From CAYVQE01 sp964454005 (lineage in GTDB: Bacteria; Myxococcota; B64-G9), in contig CAYVQE010000003.1 in NCBI GenBank assembly GCA_964454005.1, forward strand, positions 54,514-118,513: DNA of 64,000 nt, in the 5' to 3' direction. Positions within the stretch are counted from its first letter, which is position 1. Each line of letters opens with the position of its first letter. A program made the translations under genes and the position numbers. A model generated the notes under the pieces. That model made no database searches, had not been told where the DNA came from, and saw only the letters and a program-made list of their open reading frames with translations. Positions 9,193 to 17,757 of this stretch are shown here, piece by piece.

Positions 9193-9737
9193 GGCTCCAC
9201 CTGTTCGTCACCGAGATCGAGCGTGCCCAACTCGCGCCAGGCTGCGGTCGGCGGCTGGGGGTCGCGGCGCCAGCGTTTCCGTATTCGTTCGAATACCAAG
9301 CGCTGGCCGCCGGCGGCTGGCAGACGGACGGGGAAGACCACCGGTTTGGTCTGCTCCAGGTGCACCGCCTCGATGCGGCCCGTGGAATCGCCGTGGAACT
9401 CGCCGCGCAGCACCGTGGGGTCGGCCAGCCCAACGCGGAAGACCACCGCGCCGGCGGCGTCTTCCAGCTTCAAGCGCCAGGGCCGCGGTCGCCTGTCGGC
9501 GCGGTGCCTGGGCAGCGGGCTGGCGACGTGCATGTCACGCACCAGGCTGAAGGCCGCGCCGTCGAAACGCACCAGCAGCAGCCGATGGCCCGCCGCCGGC
9601 GGCCGTCGCTCGGCGTCCGCCGCGGGCGCCTTCTCGGCCTCGGCATCGCTGCCGGCCGGCTCCGCAGCGCGCACCGGCCCGGCCAGCCCCAGGCCCATAC
9701 ACAAGCTCCCGATCCAAACCCAGCGACCGACCTCCAT
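9189..9737 (-). CDS. Small exported protein of unknown function
   Basis: This 182-aa protein has a typical signal peptide (MEVGRWVWIGSLCMGLGLAG, cleavage near VRAAE). No family was recognised. The mature part is a basic, strand-rich domain containing LLLVRFDGAAFSLV and a Trp/Arg-rich region. The ATG at 9737 follows GGGGAGAGGAG and starts the signal peptide, so a longer in-frame N-terminus is unlikely. The stop overlaps the M64 peptidase start (ATGA), so the two are one operon and probably share a surface or secretion role. It could be a partner or inhibitor of the peptidase, but nothing in the sequence shows that. Confidence 0.75.
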   Translation of the reverse strand: MEVGRWVWIGSLCMGLGLAGPVRAAEPAGSDAEAEKAPAADAERRPPAAGHRLLLVRFDGAAFSLVRDMHVASPLPRHRADRRPRPWRLKLEDAAGAVVFRVGLADPTVLRGEFHGDSTGRIEAVHLEQTKPVVFPVRLPAAGGQRLVFERIRKRWRRDPQPPTAAWRELGTLDLGDEQVEP

Positions 9738-9890
9738 GCCCGCTCCTCTCCCCACCCCGGGTCCACAACGCACCGATACTAGCACGAAAAACCCGCACTT
9801 TCGCCCGGCGGACATTGCGATGGCGGCTCGAACCGCCTGTGCGGATCATCGAGCGGCAGCAGCGAGTCGCCCCGACCGGTCGATTCTTTT

Positions 9891-9906
9891 GACCGCCGCG
9901 GCGGTC
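9891..9906. other. Perfect 16-bp palindrome in a divergent promoter region
   Basis: GACCGCCGCGGCGGTC is a perfect inverted repeat midway between the divergent exported-protein/peptidase operon and the kinase-WD40 gene. A second perfect palindrome, CGACCGGTCG, lies at 9873-9882. They could be operator sites shared by both directions. GC-only palindromes also arise by chance in such DNA. Confidence 0.35.
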
Positions 9907-9922
9907 CGTGATGTGCTCGGGG

Positions 9923-9943
9923 CCATCGGCGGATGGTGTTTTT
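9923..9943 (+). terminator. Possible small attenuator upstream of the kinase gene
   Basis: CCATC-GGCG-GATGG forms a five- to six-base-pair stem followed by TGTTTTT, which reads as a weak intrinsic terminator on the plus strand. It lies about 50 bp upstream of the kinase-WD40 start, inside the likely leader. It could act as an attenuator. The stem is short, so this is tentative. Confidence 0.25.
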
Positions 9944-9991
9944 GACAGCGCTCGATACCGGCCGCAGGGGCCGGGGTCGGGGAAGGCGGGC

Positions 9992-12900
9992 ATGGGCGGG
10001 GAGTCCGAGGGGCAAGCTGGACAGGCGCGGCCGCTGCGGGTGACCGGGGCGGCCGCCGCGCGTTACCGGTTGCGCGATCGGCGGACCGCCCGGCCGACCG
10101 AACGGGCCGCGGCTGCCGAGATCGGCCGCGGCGGCATCGGCCGGGTGCTGCTGGCCTTCGACGAGGACCTGGGCCGCGAGGTGGCGCTGAAGGAGCTGTT
10201 GTCCGGGTCCCGGGCCGAGAGCGCGGAAGCGGATGGGGCGGCCACCGCGTCCGCAGCGGATCGCACCGCCGACGCCGCGGCCCGCTTCCTGCGCGAGGCG
10301 CGGGTGACCGGCCAGCTGGAGCATCCCAACATCGTGCCGGTCTACGAGCTGGGCTGCAACGCCGGCGGCAAACTGTACTACACCATGAAGATGGTCCGCG
10401 GCCGCACCCTGACCGCGGCCCTGGCCGACCGCCGCCGCCTGGACGATCGGCTGCGCCTGCTGGGCCACTTCGTCGACCTGTGCCAGGCCATCGCCTACGC
10501 CCACTCCCGCGGGGTCATCCACCGCGACATCAAGCCCGAGAACGTCATGCTGGGCGAGTTCGGTGAGACGGTGGTGCTCGACTGGGGCCTGGCCAAGGCG
10601 CGCGGCGCCGAGGACATCCGTGCATCGAAGATGGAGCGCGAGATCCAGCTGCTGCACGACGTGGCCAGCGGCCACACCGTCGACGGCACCGCCATCGGCA
10701 CGCCGGCCTACATGAGCCCGGAGCAGGCCGAGGGCCGCCTGGACGCCATCGACGAGCGCTCCGACGTCTGGAGCCTGGGCGCGGTGCTCCACCAGATCCT
10801 GACCGGCCGGCCGCCCTACACCGGCGCCAACGCCTACGAGGTGCTCAAACGCGCCCTGAGCCAGCCGGTGCCACCGCTGACCGAGACCTGCCCGGAGGCC
10901 CCGCTGGAGCTGGCCGCCGTCTGCCGGCGGGCCCTGCAGCGCGACCCCGACCGCCGCTACCAATCGGCGCAGGAGCTGGCCGCCGAGATCGATGCCTACC
11001 TGACCGGCGGCCGGGTGCGGGCCTACACCTACTCGCTCGGTGACATGCTGCGCCGCGCCTATACCCGCCACCGGATGGCCTTCGTCATCGGCGGCATCGC
11101 CTTGATGCTGCTGCTGGCGCTCGGCGTCTGGTCCTACCTGCGCCTGGTGGCCGACCGCGACCGGGCCAACCAGCTGCGGGCCGCGGCCGACGCAGCCCGT
11201 GAGGCCGCCAGGCTGCGGCTGGCCGACGCCCACCTGGAGGGCGCCCGCGCCGCCCGCCTGCGCCGCGACCTGCTCGAGTCGCGGGCCAAGCTGCGCTCGG
11301 CGCTGGAGGTCGGCGACTCGGCCGCCGCCCGCGTGCTGTGGGGCCAGCTGCTGGCCGATCCGCTGATCTGGCGCCGCCGGCTGGGGGCCATCGTCTACGA
11401 CGTGGCCTTCGCCCCCAACGGCGGCGAGGTGGCCGCGGCCGGCCACGACGGCTCGATCTACCTGATCGATGCCCACACCGCCCAACTGCGGGTGCTGCGC
11501 GGCCACCGGCCCTGGGTGGCCAGCCTGGATTACGCCCCCGACGGCCGGCGGCTGGCCTCGGCCGGCTCCGACCAGCAGGTGCGCATCTGGCGGGTGGCCG
11601 AAGGCCGTCTGCTGCACGAGCTGGCCGGCCACCAGGCCGCCATCCACGACGTGGCCTTCCACCCCGGCGGCCGCCTGCTGGCCAGCTGCGCCCAGGATCG
11701 CAGCCTGCGGCTGTGGGATGCGCGCAGCGGCGAGCTGCTGCAGAGCGTGACCGAGCCGGCGGTGATACACTGGGTGCTGGCCTTCACCCCGGACGGCGAG
11801 CGGCTGTGGGCCGGCGGCCGCGACGGCAAGCTGCGCGGCTACCGGGTGGCCGGAGACCGGTTGACCGACCCCATCGCGGTCGCCCAGCCGACCGGCGGGG
11901 CGGCGGCGCTGGCCATCGACACCACCGGCCGGCGGCTGGCCAGCGGCGGCAACAGCAACATCGTCTACCTCTGGGATCTGACCGGCCTCGGCCCCGGTGC
12001 CGAGCCGCTGCGCGCGCTGGCCGGACACCGCGACGGCATCGCCGAGCTGGCCTTCCACCCGCGACGGGCCCGGCTGGTCTCGGCCAGCTACGACCACCGC
12101 GCCCGCATCTGGAACCTGGAGTCCCCGGGCGCCGCGCCTGCGGTGCTGCGCGAGCACGAGGACTGGATGGCCGGAGTGGCCTTCTCCCCGGACGGTACGG
12201 CCCTGGCCACAGGGGCCGAGGACCGCCTGGTGGCCCTTTGGCGCCAGCCCCTGAGCGACGCGCGCCGATCCGTCCAGCGCGGCCACGGCGACGTGGTGAC
12301 CGAGCTGGCGGTCGACCCCGACAGCCGGCTGGTGGCCAGCGGCAGCGCCGACCAGAGCGTACGGCTCTGGGGTCTGGCCAGCGGCCGCCAGCTGGCGGTG
12401 CTCGAGGGCCACGGCGACGACGTGCAGGGCCTGGGCTTCGCAGTCGACGGCACGCTGCGCTCGGCCGACTGGACCCGCCGGGTCTACCGCTGGCGGTGCA
12501 CCACGAGCCGCTCCTGGCGCGGAGAGCCGCGGCGGTTGCCCGGCGACGCCGACCCCAACACCAGCGTGGAATTCGGGCCCGAGGGCCGCTGGGCGGCGGC
12601 GGCCGACTACGATCGCAGCATCCGCCTGTGGGATCTGCACAGCGGCCGCGAGCGCGAACTCACCGGCCACGGCGATCTGGTCCGGGATCTGGATTTCGGC
12701 CCGGCCGGGCGGCTGCTGGCCAGCGCATCCTGGGACGGCAGCGTGCGCCTGTGGCAGATCGACAGCGGACGCTGCCGGGCGGTGCTCCAAGGCCACCAGG
12801 GCCAGGTCAACAACGCCGTCATCGCCGACGGCGGCCGCCGGCTCTACTCCTCGGGTTGGGATCGAACGGTCCGCCGCTGGGATCTGGAGGACGGCAGCGG

Positions 12901-14092
12901 CCGGGTGATCCACCGCAGCGACGTGCGCTACGAGTCGCTGGCCGTCAGCCCCGACGGCGCCTGGCTCGCCGGCGGCACCGAAACCGGTCGCATCGAGCTG
13001 CTGGCCTTGCCCACCGGTGAGTTTCGGCGGCTGACAGGTCACCGCGACATGGTGTCCAACCTGGCCTTCGACCCGGCCAGCCGTCACCTGCTGTCGGCCG
13101 GCGACGACGGCACGGTGCGCTGCTGGGCATTGCCCGCGGCAAGACCCTGCTGGCGGGCACCGCTGCTGCTCAACGGTGCCGAGACCCCACGGGTGCTCAC
13201 CCACCGCGGCTGGGAGATCCCCGGCGGTGAGTCCTGCCCGCCACCGCAACCGCAGCAGCGCTGGCTGGCGGCCGCCGCGCAATCGCTGCGGGTCTCGCTG
13301 GCGACCGACAGCGCTTGTCTGCGGCTCGCCGGCGACGGCTTCGCCCTGTGGGACCGCGGGATCGACCAGCGCCGCTACCGGCGACGGCGCACCGGAATCG
13401 AACAGGTACTGGCCGTGCCCGGCGGCTGCGCGGTGCGCTTCGGCGGCCGGGTGGAGCTGCACGCCGCAGCGGCTGCCCCGCGGCCGCTGGCCACCGCGGT
13501 GACGGCCATGGCTCGGGTCGACGACCGACTGCTGCTGGCCGATGACCAGGGGGTGGGCATCTTCGAGCCCAGCGGCCTAAATCGCGCCCGGATGCCGGTC
13601 GGCGCCGGCGCCACCGCTTTGACCCTGCTGGCCGGAGCGGCCGGCCAGAAACTGGCCATCGGCTACGGCGACGGCACGGTCGAGGTGGCCGGTCTGAGCG
13701 ACGGCGGCCGCGGCCACAACCTGTCGCTCGATCAGGTGGCCTCGTGCCCGGTGGTCGCGCTGCGCCCCGGCCCGCGCGGCACGCTGGTGATCGCATATGC
13801 CAACGGGCTGGTCGGGCTGTGGGAGGTGCGCTCCGGCGCCCGGCTGGACGCCATCCGGCTGCACGGGCCGCTGGCCCACGCGGCCATGCACGCCGGGCAG
13901 CTCTACGTGGTGACCGAACTCGGCGACCATCTGGCCTGGGACCTGTCCAGCCTGGACTCCGGTTACTGCGACCTGCTGGACCGTGTCTGGGGCAGGGTCC
14001 CGGTGGTCTGGGAGAGCGGGCGGCCGGTGGCCCGGCCGCGGCCGGCCGATCACAGCTGTGGCCGCGCGGACACCGGTCCGGCCGGGCGTTGA
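9992..14092 (+). CDS. Transmembrane Ser/Thr protein kinase with C-terminal WD40 repeats
   Basis: This 1366-aa kinase-propeller fusion has its Hanks-type kinase domain at about residues 40-350. Visible motifs are the glycine loop GRGGIG (45-50), VALK with Lys67, HRDIKPEN (177-184), DWG in place of DFG (197-199) and GTPAYMSPEQ. All catalytic residues are present, so the kinase should be active. An Ala/Ser/Glu-rich insert of about 25 residues follows Lys67. A single membrane span lies at about 365-388, followed by a charged helix. At least a dozen WD40 repeats follow, with WDL/RIW ends, forming one or two propellers. The last ~250 residues are a degenerate propeller. The ATG at 9992 follows GGAAGGCGGG. 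It probably senses through the propeller. Ligand and substrates are unknown. Confidence 0.92.
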   Translation: MGGESEGQAGQARPLRVTGAAAARYRLRDRRTARPTERAAAAEIGRGGIGRVLLAFDEDLGREVALKELLSGSRAESAEADGAATASAADRTADAAARFLREARVTGQLEHPNIVPVYELGCNAGGKLYYTMKMVRGRTLTAALADRRRLDDRLRLLGHFVDLCQAIAYAHSRGVIHRDIKPENVMLGEFGETVVLDWGLAKARGAEDIRASKMEREIQLLHDVASGHTVDGTAIGTPAYMSPEQAEGRLDAIDERSDVWSLGAVLHQILTGRPPYTGANAYEVLKRALSQPVPPLTETCPEAPLELAAVCRRALQRDPDRRYQSAQELAAEIDAYLTGGRVRAYTYSLGDMLRRAYTRHRMAFVIGGIALMLLLALGVWSYLRLVADRDRANQLRAAADAAREAARLRLADAHLEGARAARLRRDLLESRAKLRSALEVGDSAAARVLWGQLLADPLIWRRRLGAIVYDVAFAPNGGEVAAAGHDGSIYLIDAHTAQLRVLRGHRPWVASLDYAPDGRRLASAGSDQQVRIWRVAEGRLLHELAGHQAAIHDVAFHPGGRLLASCAQDRSLRLWDARSGELLQSVTEPAVIHWVLAFTPDGERLWAGGRDGKLRGYRVAGDRLTDPIAVAQPTGGAAALAIDTTGRRLASGGNSNIVYLWDLTGLGPGAEPLRALAGHRDGIAELAFHPRRARLVSASYDHRARIWNLESPGAAPAVLREHEDWMAGVAFSPDGTALATGAEDRLVALWRQPLSDARRSVQRGHGDVVTELAVDPDSRLVASGSADQSVRLWGLASGRQLAVLEGHGDDVQGLGFAVDGTLRSADWTRRVYRWRCTTSRSWRGEPRRLPGDADPNTSVEFGPEGRWAAAADYDRSIRLWDLHSGRERELTGHGDLVRDLDFGPAGRLLASASWDGSVRLWQIDSGRCRAVLQGHQGQVNNAVIADGGRRLYSSGWDRTVRRWDLEDGSGRVIHRSDVRYESLAVSPDGAWLAGGTETGRIELLALPTGEFRRLTGHRDMVSNLAFDPASRHLLSAGDDGTVRCWALPAARPCWRAPLLLNGAETPRVLTHRGWEIPGGESCPPPQPQQRWLAAAAQSLRVSLATDSACLRLAGDGFALWDRGIDQRRYRRRRTGIEQVLAVPGGCAVRFGGRVELHAAAAAPRPLATAVTAMARVDDRLLLADDQGVGIFEPSGLNRARMPVGAGATALTLLAGAAGQKLAIGYGDGTVEVAGLSDGGRGHNLSLDQVASCPVVALRPGPRGTLVIAYANGLVGLWEVRSGARLDAIRLHGPLAHAAMHAGQLYVVTELGDHLAWDLSSLDSGYCDLLDRVWGRVPVVWESGRPVARPRPADHSCGRADTGPAGR

Positions 14093-14133
14093 TCGGACGC
14101 CACACGATTGCCGCCCGGCGGTCGCGAGTCGCC

Positions 14134-14163
14134 TTGACGTCGGGACGAAAAAAGGCCAATGAT
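14134..14163 (+). promoter_or_regulatory. Possible sigma-70-type promoter for pepD
   Basis: TTGACG at 14134-14139 and AATGAT at 14158-14163 are separated by 18 bp, about 46 bp before the pepD start. The -35 is good and the -10 matches four of six positions. Confidence 0.35.
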
Positions 14164-14209
14164 GGCCCCCAAAAGCGATAACCCAAGACCCCGCTGCGAG
14201 GAGAAGACC

Positions 14210-15655
14210 ATGGAGTTCGCACACGCCAAGACGAAGACCATCGTGGACTGGTTCGAGCAGATCAACAGCATCCCCCGTTGCTCCAAGAACGAGAAGGCCA
14301 TTTGCGACTGGTTGGTGAGCTGGGCCGAGAAAAACGGTTTCGAGGCCCGTACCGACAAGGTGATGAACCTGGTCATCGAGGTGCCGGCCACCGCCGGGAT
14401 GGAGGACAAACCGATCTGCATCCTGCAGGGCCACATGGACATGGTCTGCGAAAAGACCAAGGGCTCGACGCACGACTTCGACAAGGACGCGGTGCCGGTA
14501 CGCGAGAGCGATGGCTGGCTGCACGCCGACCACACCACCCTGGGTGCCGACAACGGCATCGCCATCGCCATGGCCTTGGCGCTGGCGCTGGACGACAGCA
14601 CCGCCCATCCGCCGCTGGAGCTTCTGTTCACCGTCGATGAGGAGACCGGCCTGACCGGCGCCACCGCCCTGGAGCCGGGCTTTCTCAAGGGCAAGCTGCT
14701 GCTCAACCTGGACTCCGAGGACGAGGGCATCTTCACCGTGGGCTGCGCCGGCGGCAAGGACGCCCATGTGACCGTTCCCGTCAATCCGGTCACGCCGCCC
14801 GACGGCTACCATGCCTTCAAGCTGATCGCCGGCGGCATGCGCGGCGGGCATTCGGGCGTCGACATCCACCAGCAGCGAGCCAACGCCATCAAGGTGCTGG
14901 CCCGGGCGCTGGACGCCATCCAGTCCAAGACCGATCTGCGACTGGTCGAGCTGTCGGGCGGCACCGCCCACAACGCCATCCCGCGCGATGCCGAGGCGCT
15001 GATCGTGGTACCGGCGGCGGGCGCCGAGCTGGCCCAGCAGACCGTGGCCGAGCTGGCCGGCAAGCTCAAGATCGAGTGCGCCCAGACCGATCCCGGTGTC
15101 GTGCTCGAGTTCGAGTCCGGAGGCCAGCCGGAGCAGGTGCTGTCGACCGAGGAGACCCGCCGCCTGCTCGACTGCCTGCTGGTCTTCCCGCATGGGGTGG
15201 CCGAGATGTCGAACGACATCGAGGGGCTGGTCGAGACCTCGAACAACATGGCCACCATCAAGACCGGTGCCTCGCAGATCGAGCTGCTCAGCTCGCAGCG
15301 CTCGTCTAACATGGACAAGCTGGACCTGCTGACCGAGCAGATCCGGGCGGTGGCCCGGCTGGCCGGCGGCGAATGCGAGGTCGGCGGCGGCTACCCGGCC
15401 TGGCAGCCCAACATGGACTCGCCGCTGCTGGCCAAGTGCCAGGCCGTCTACCAGGAGATGTTCGGCAAGGAGCCGGTGGTCGAGATCATCCACGCCGGGC
15501 TGGAGTGCGGCATCATCGGCGCCAAGTACGAGGGCATGGACATGATCTCCTTCGGCCCCACCATCAAGAACCCCCACTCGCCGGACGAGACGATCGAAGT
15601 TGAGACCATCGGCAAGGTCTGGGACTTTTTGGCCGCCCTGCTCAAGGCCATCTGA
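14210..15655 (+). CDS. pepD: Aminoacyl-histidine dipeptidase (PepD, M20 family)
   Basis: This 481-aa protein is the length expected for PepD, the cytosolic zinc dipeptidase that cleaves Xaa-His and other dipeptides. M20C hallmarks are visible: QGHMDMVCEK (first metal His and Asp), GADNGIAIA (bridging Asp), DEETGLTGA (general-base and metal Glu), LNLDSEDEG, and a late IIHAGLECGII segment. The ATG at 14210 follows GCGAGGAG, and an upstream in-frame ATG lacks a ribosome site. It appears monocistronic and converges on the omega-amidase gene with a 26-bp gap. Confidence 0.93.
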   Translation: MEFAHAKTKTIVDWFEQINSIPRCSKNEKAICDWLVSWAEKNGFEARTDKVMNLVIEVPATAGMEDKPICILQGHMDMVCEKTKGSTHDFDKDAVPVRESDGWLHADHTTLGADNGIAIAMALALALDDSTAHPPLELLFTVDEETGLTGATALEPGFLKGKLLLNLDSEDEGIFTVGCAGGKDAHVTVPVNPVTPPDGYHAFKLIAGGMRGGHSGVDIHQQRANAIKVLARALDAIQSKTDLRLVELSGGTAHNAIPRDAEALIVVPAAGAELAQQTVAELAGKLKIECAQTDPGVVLEFESGGQPEQVLSTEETRRLLDCLLVFPHGVAEMSNDIEGLVETSNNMATIKTGASQIELLSSQRSSNMDKLDLLTEQIRAVARLAGGECEVGGGYPAWQPNMDSPLLAKCQAVYQEMFGKEPVVEIIHAGLECGIIGAKYEGMDMISFGPTIKNPHSPDETIEVETIGKVWDFLAALLKAI

Positions 15656-15681
15656 GCCGAGGCAAGCCTGGAGATTCCGTC

Positions 15682-16443
15682 TCAGAAGCGGCGGTCGGCC
15701 AGGAAGGGCATCTGGCGGCGGATGGTGTCGACCCGGTCGAGGTCGATCTCGGCCATGACCAGGTCCTCACCGCTGCCGGCGAAGGCCAGGCAGTCGCCCA
15801 GCGGATCGTAGACGGCCGAGCCGCCGCGGAAGGCCAGCCCACCGCCGCGGCCCACCCGGTTGACGCCGACCACATAGCACTGGTTTTCCACCGCCCGGGC
15901 CGGCAGCAGCAGGTCCCAGTGGCGCTGGCGCGCCTCGGGCCAGGAGGCGATGACGCAGATCAGGGCGCAGTCATCGGCCACCTGCCGGAACAGCTCCGGA
16001 AAGCGCAGGTCGTAGCAGACGAAGCAGGCGGCCCGGTGGCCGGCGAGCGCGAAGGGCTCCGGCCGATCTCCCGCCTGGTGGGCCGCGTCCTCGCCCAGCA
16101 GCCCGATCAGGTGGGTCTTGGCGTAGCTGGCCAGCAGCGCACCGCGCTCGTCGATGGCCAGCGCGCTGTTGCGCCCTTTGCCGCCGCCGCCGGCCAGCAC
16201 CACCCCGCCGATCAACCCCAGCCGCAGCTGCTGGGCCAGGTCGCGCAGAAAGGTCACCGTCGGCCCGTCGGCGGGCTCGGCGGTCAGCTCCGGGCGCAGG
16301 CTGAAGCCGGTGGCGAACATCTCGGGCAGCACCAGCCAGTCCACCCCGTGCTCGGCCGCCAGCCGCGCCGCCCGCTTGACCCGGGCGAAGTTGGCCGGCT
16401 TGTCCTCCCACACCGGCGCGTACTGCATGCCAGCGATCTTCAT
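15682..16443 (-). CDS. Omega-amidase, nitrilase superfamily (YafV/Nit2-like)
   Basis: This 253-aa carbon-nitrogen hydrolase has the Glu-Lys-Cys triad in place: Glu41 in LPEMFATGF, Lys109 in SYAKTHL and Cys143 in CYDLRFPE. Length and motifs fit the YafV/Nit2 omega-amidases, which hydrolyse alpha-ketoglutaramate and alpha-ketosuccinamate formed when aminotransferases use glutamine or asparagine as amino donor. The start overlaps the stop of the aminotransferase gene (ATGA). That pairing is known from the methionine salvage cycle and strongly supports the assignment over other nitrilases. Confidence 0.88.
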   Translation of the reverse strand: MKIAGMQYAPVWEDKPANFARVKRAARLAAEHGVDWLVLPEMFATGFSLRPELTAEPADGPTVTFLRDLAQQLRLGLIGGVVLAGGGGKGRNSALAIDERGALLASYAKTHLIGLLGEDAAHQAGDRPEPFALAGHRAACFVCYDLRFPELFRQVADDCALICVIASWPEARQRHWDLLLPARAVENQCYVVGVNRVGRGGGLAFRGGSAVYDPLGDCLAFAGSGEDLVMAEIDLDRVDTIRRQMPFLADRRF

Positions 16444-17621
16444 CGGGTGTAATCCTCCAGCCGGCGCACCGCCTCGCGCAGCGTCGCCTCCCGTTTGCAG
16501 AAGCAAAACCGCACCGAGCGGCGGCCGCCGCGGCGGCCGGCGTAGAAGTTGGAGTTGGGAATGGCGGCCACGCCGGCCTCGGCGGGCAGCCGGCGGCAGA
16601 AATCGACGTCGTCGGCGAAATCCAACCCGCCGAGATCGATGTTGGCATAGTAGGTGCCCGCCGGCCACAGCACGTCGAAGCCCACCCGCTCCAGCGCCTT
16701 GCACAGCAGTTCGCGTTTGGCGCTGTAGTCGGCCAGCAGCGTGTCCAGGTAACCGTCGCTGGACTCGATGGCCTCGGCCATGGCCTGCTGCAGCGGCCCC
16801 GGGGTGGCGAAGGTCAGAAACTGGTGCGCGGCCCGCACGCCGCGGGTCAGCGGAGGCCGGGCCACCGCCCAGCCCACCTTCCAGCCGGTCATGGAAAAGG
16901 TCTTGGCACAGGAGGAGATGACCACCGCCCGCTCGGCCAGTGCTTCGACCTGCAGCAGGCTGACGTGCCGGCGGTTGCCGTAGACCAGGTGCTCGTATAC
17001 CTCGTCGCCGACGGCCAGCGCGTCGTGGCGCCGGCACAGCTCGCCGATCCACTCCAGCTCCTGCCGGGTGAATACCTTGCCGCAGGGGTTCTGCGGGTTG
17101 TTGATGATGATGGCCCGGGTACGCGGGCCGAAGGCGGCGGCCAGCGCGTCGCGATCCAGCTCCCAGCTGCGCTCGGCCAGCGCCACCGACACCGCGCGGG
17201 CGCCGGCCCGGGCCACCACCGCCGGGTACAGATCGTAGGCCGGCTCGAGCAGCACCACCTCGTCGCCCGGGTTCAGCAGCCCCAGCAGCGCCGCGCTCAA
17301 GCCCTCGGTGGCGCCGGCGGTGACCGTCACTTCGCGGTCGGGGTCGACGGTCACGCCGTAGTGGCGCCGCATCTTGGCCGCCACCGCCCGGCGCAACTGC
17401 GGCAGGCCCGGCGAGGGGGCGTACTGATTGGGCCCGGCCAGCAGGGCCTCGGCCGCGGCCCGCTTGATTCCGTCCGGCCCGTCGAAGTCGGGAAAGCCCT
17501 GGGACAGGTTGACCGCCCCGTGGTGCTCGGCCAGCTGGCTCATCTCGGTGAAGATGGAGGTGCCGAATGGCCGGATGCACTCGGCCACCGCCGCGTCCGC
17601 TCTATTCGCTGCTGACTCCAT
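16440..17621 (-). CDS. PLP-dependent aminotransferase (methionine/glutamine-transaminase-like)
   Basis: This 393-aa class I/II fold-type I aminotransferase closely resembles YbdL/MtnE and glutamine transaminase K. Visible are NLSQGFPDF near the N-terminus, NNPQNPCGKVF (174-184), DEVYEH (206-211), and the PLP lysine Lys240 in SCAKTFSMTGWKVGW. The likely role is to convert 2-keto-4-methylthiobutyrate to methionine with glutamine, the last step of methionine salvage. The coupled omega-amidase would remove the ketoacid amide product. The ATG at 17621 has GGAGCGAG upstream. A longer in-frame extension is Pro/Arg-rich and unlike the family. Confidence 0.9.
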   Translation of the reverse strand: MESAANRADAAVAECIRPFGTSIFTEMSQLAEHHGAVNLSQGFPDFDGPDGIKRAAAEALLAGPNQYAPSPGLPQLRRAVAAKMRRHYGVTVDPDREVTVTAGATEGLSAALLGLLNPGDEVVLLEPAYDLYPAVVARAGARAVSVALAERSWELDRDALAAAFGPRTRAIIINNPQNPCGKVFTRQELEWIGELCRRHDALAVGDEVYEHLVYGNRRHVSLLQVEALAERAVVISSCAKTFSMTGWKVGWAVARPPLTRGVRAAHQFLTFATPGPLQQAMAEAIESSDGYLDTLLADYSAKRELLCKALERVGFDVLWPAGTYYANIDLGGLDFADDVDFCRRLPAEAGVAAIPNSNFYAGRRGGRRSVRFCFCKREATLREAVRRLEDYTR

Positions 17622-17654
17622 TCTCGCTCCGCTGCCCCCATGTCGACCGCTGCC

Positions 17655-17685
17655 AATGTAGCACGAGCACCCGGGCACGTTCCAA
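17655..17685 (-). promoter_or_regulatory. Possible extended -10 promoter for the aminotransferase operon
   Basis: Read on the minus strand, TGCTACATT (extended -10, five of six in TACATT) lies 34 bp upstream of the start codon. A weak -35 TTGGAA sits 19 bp further up. The long spacing is tolerable for an extended -10. Confidence 0.4.
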
Positions 17686-17757
17686 GGGCCGCGGTTGAAC
17701 GCCGGTGCCGACCGTGGCAGATTGCCCCCAGGTCGGGGGACGAGACCGAGGACGAGA

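Noticed and set aside
9779..13462. A 1227-codon frame antisense to the kinase-WD40 gene
   Set aside because: It is a GC-driven shadow of a clear kinase-propeller gene, with Gln/His/Ala-rich, unstructured composition.
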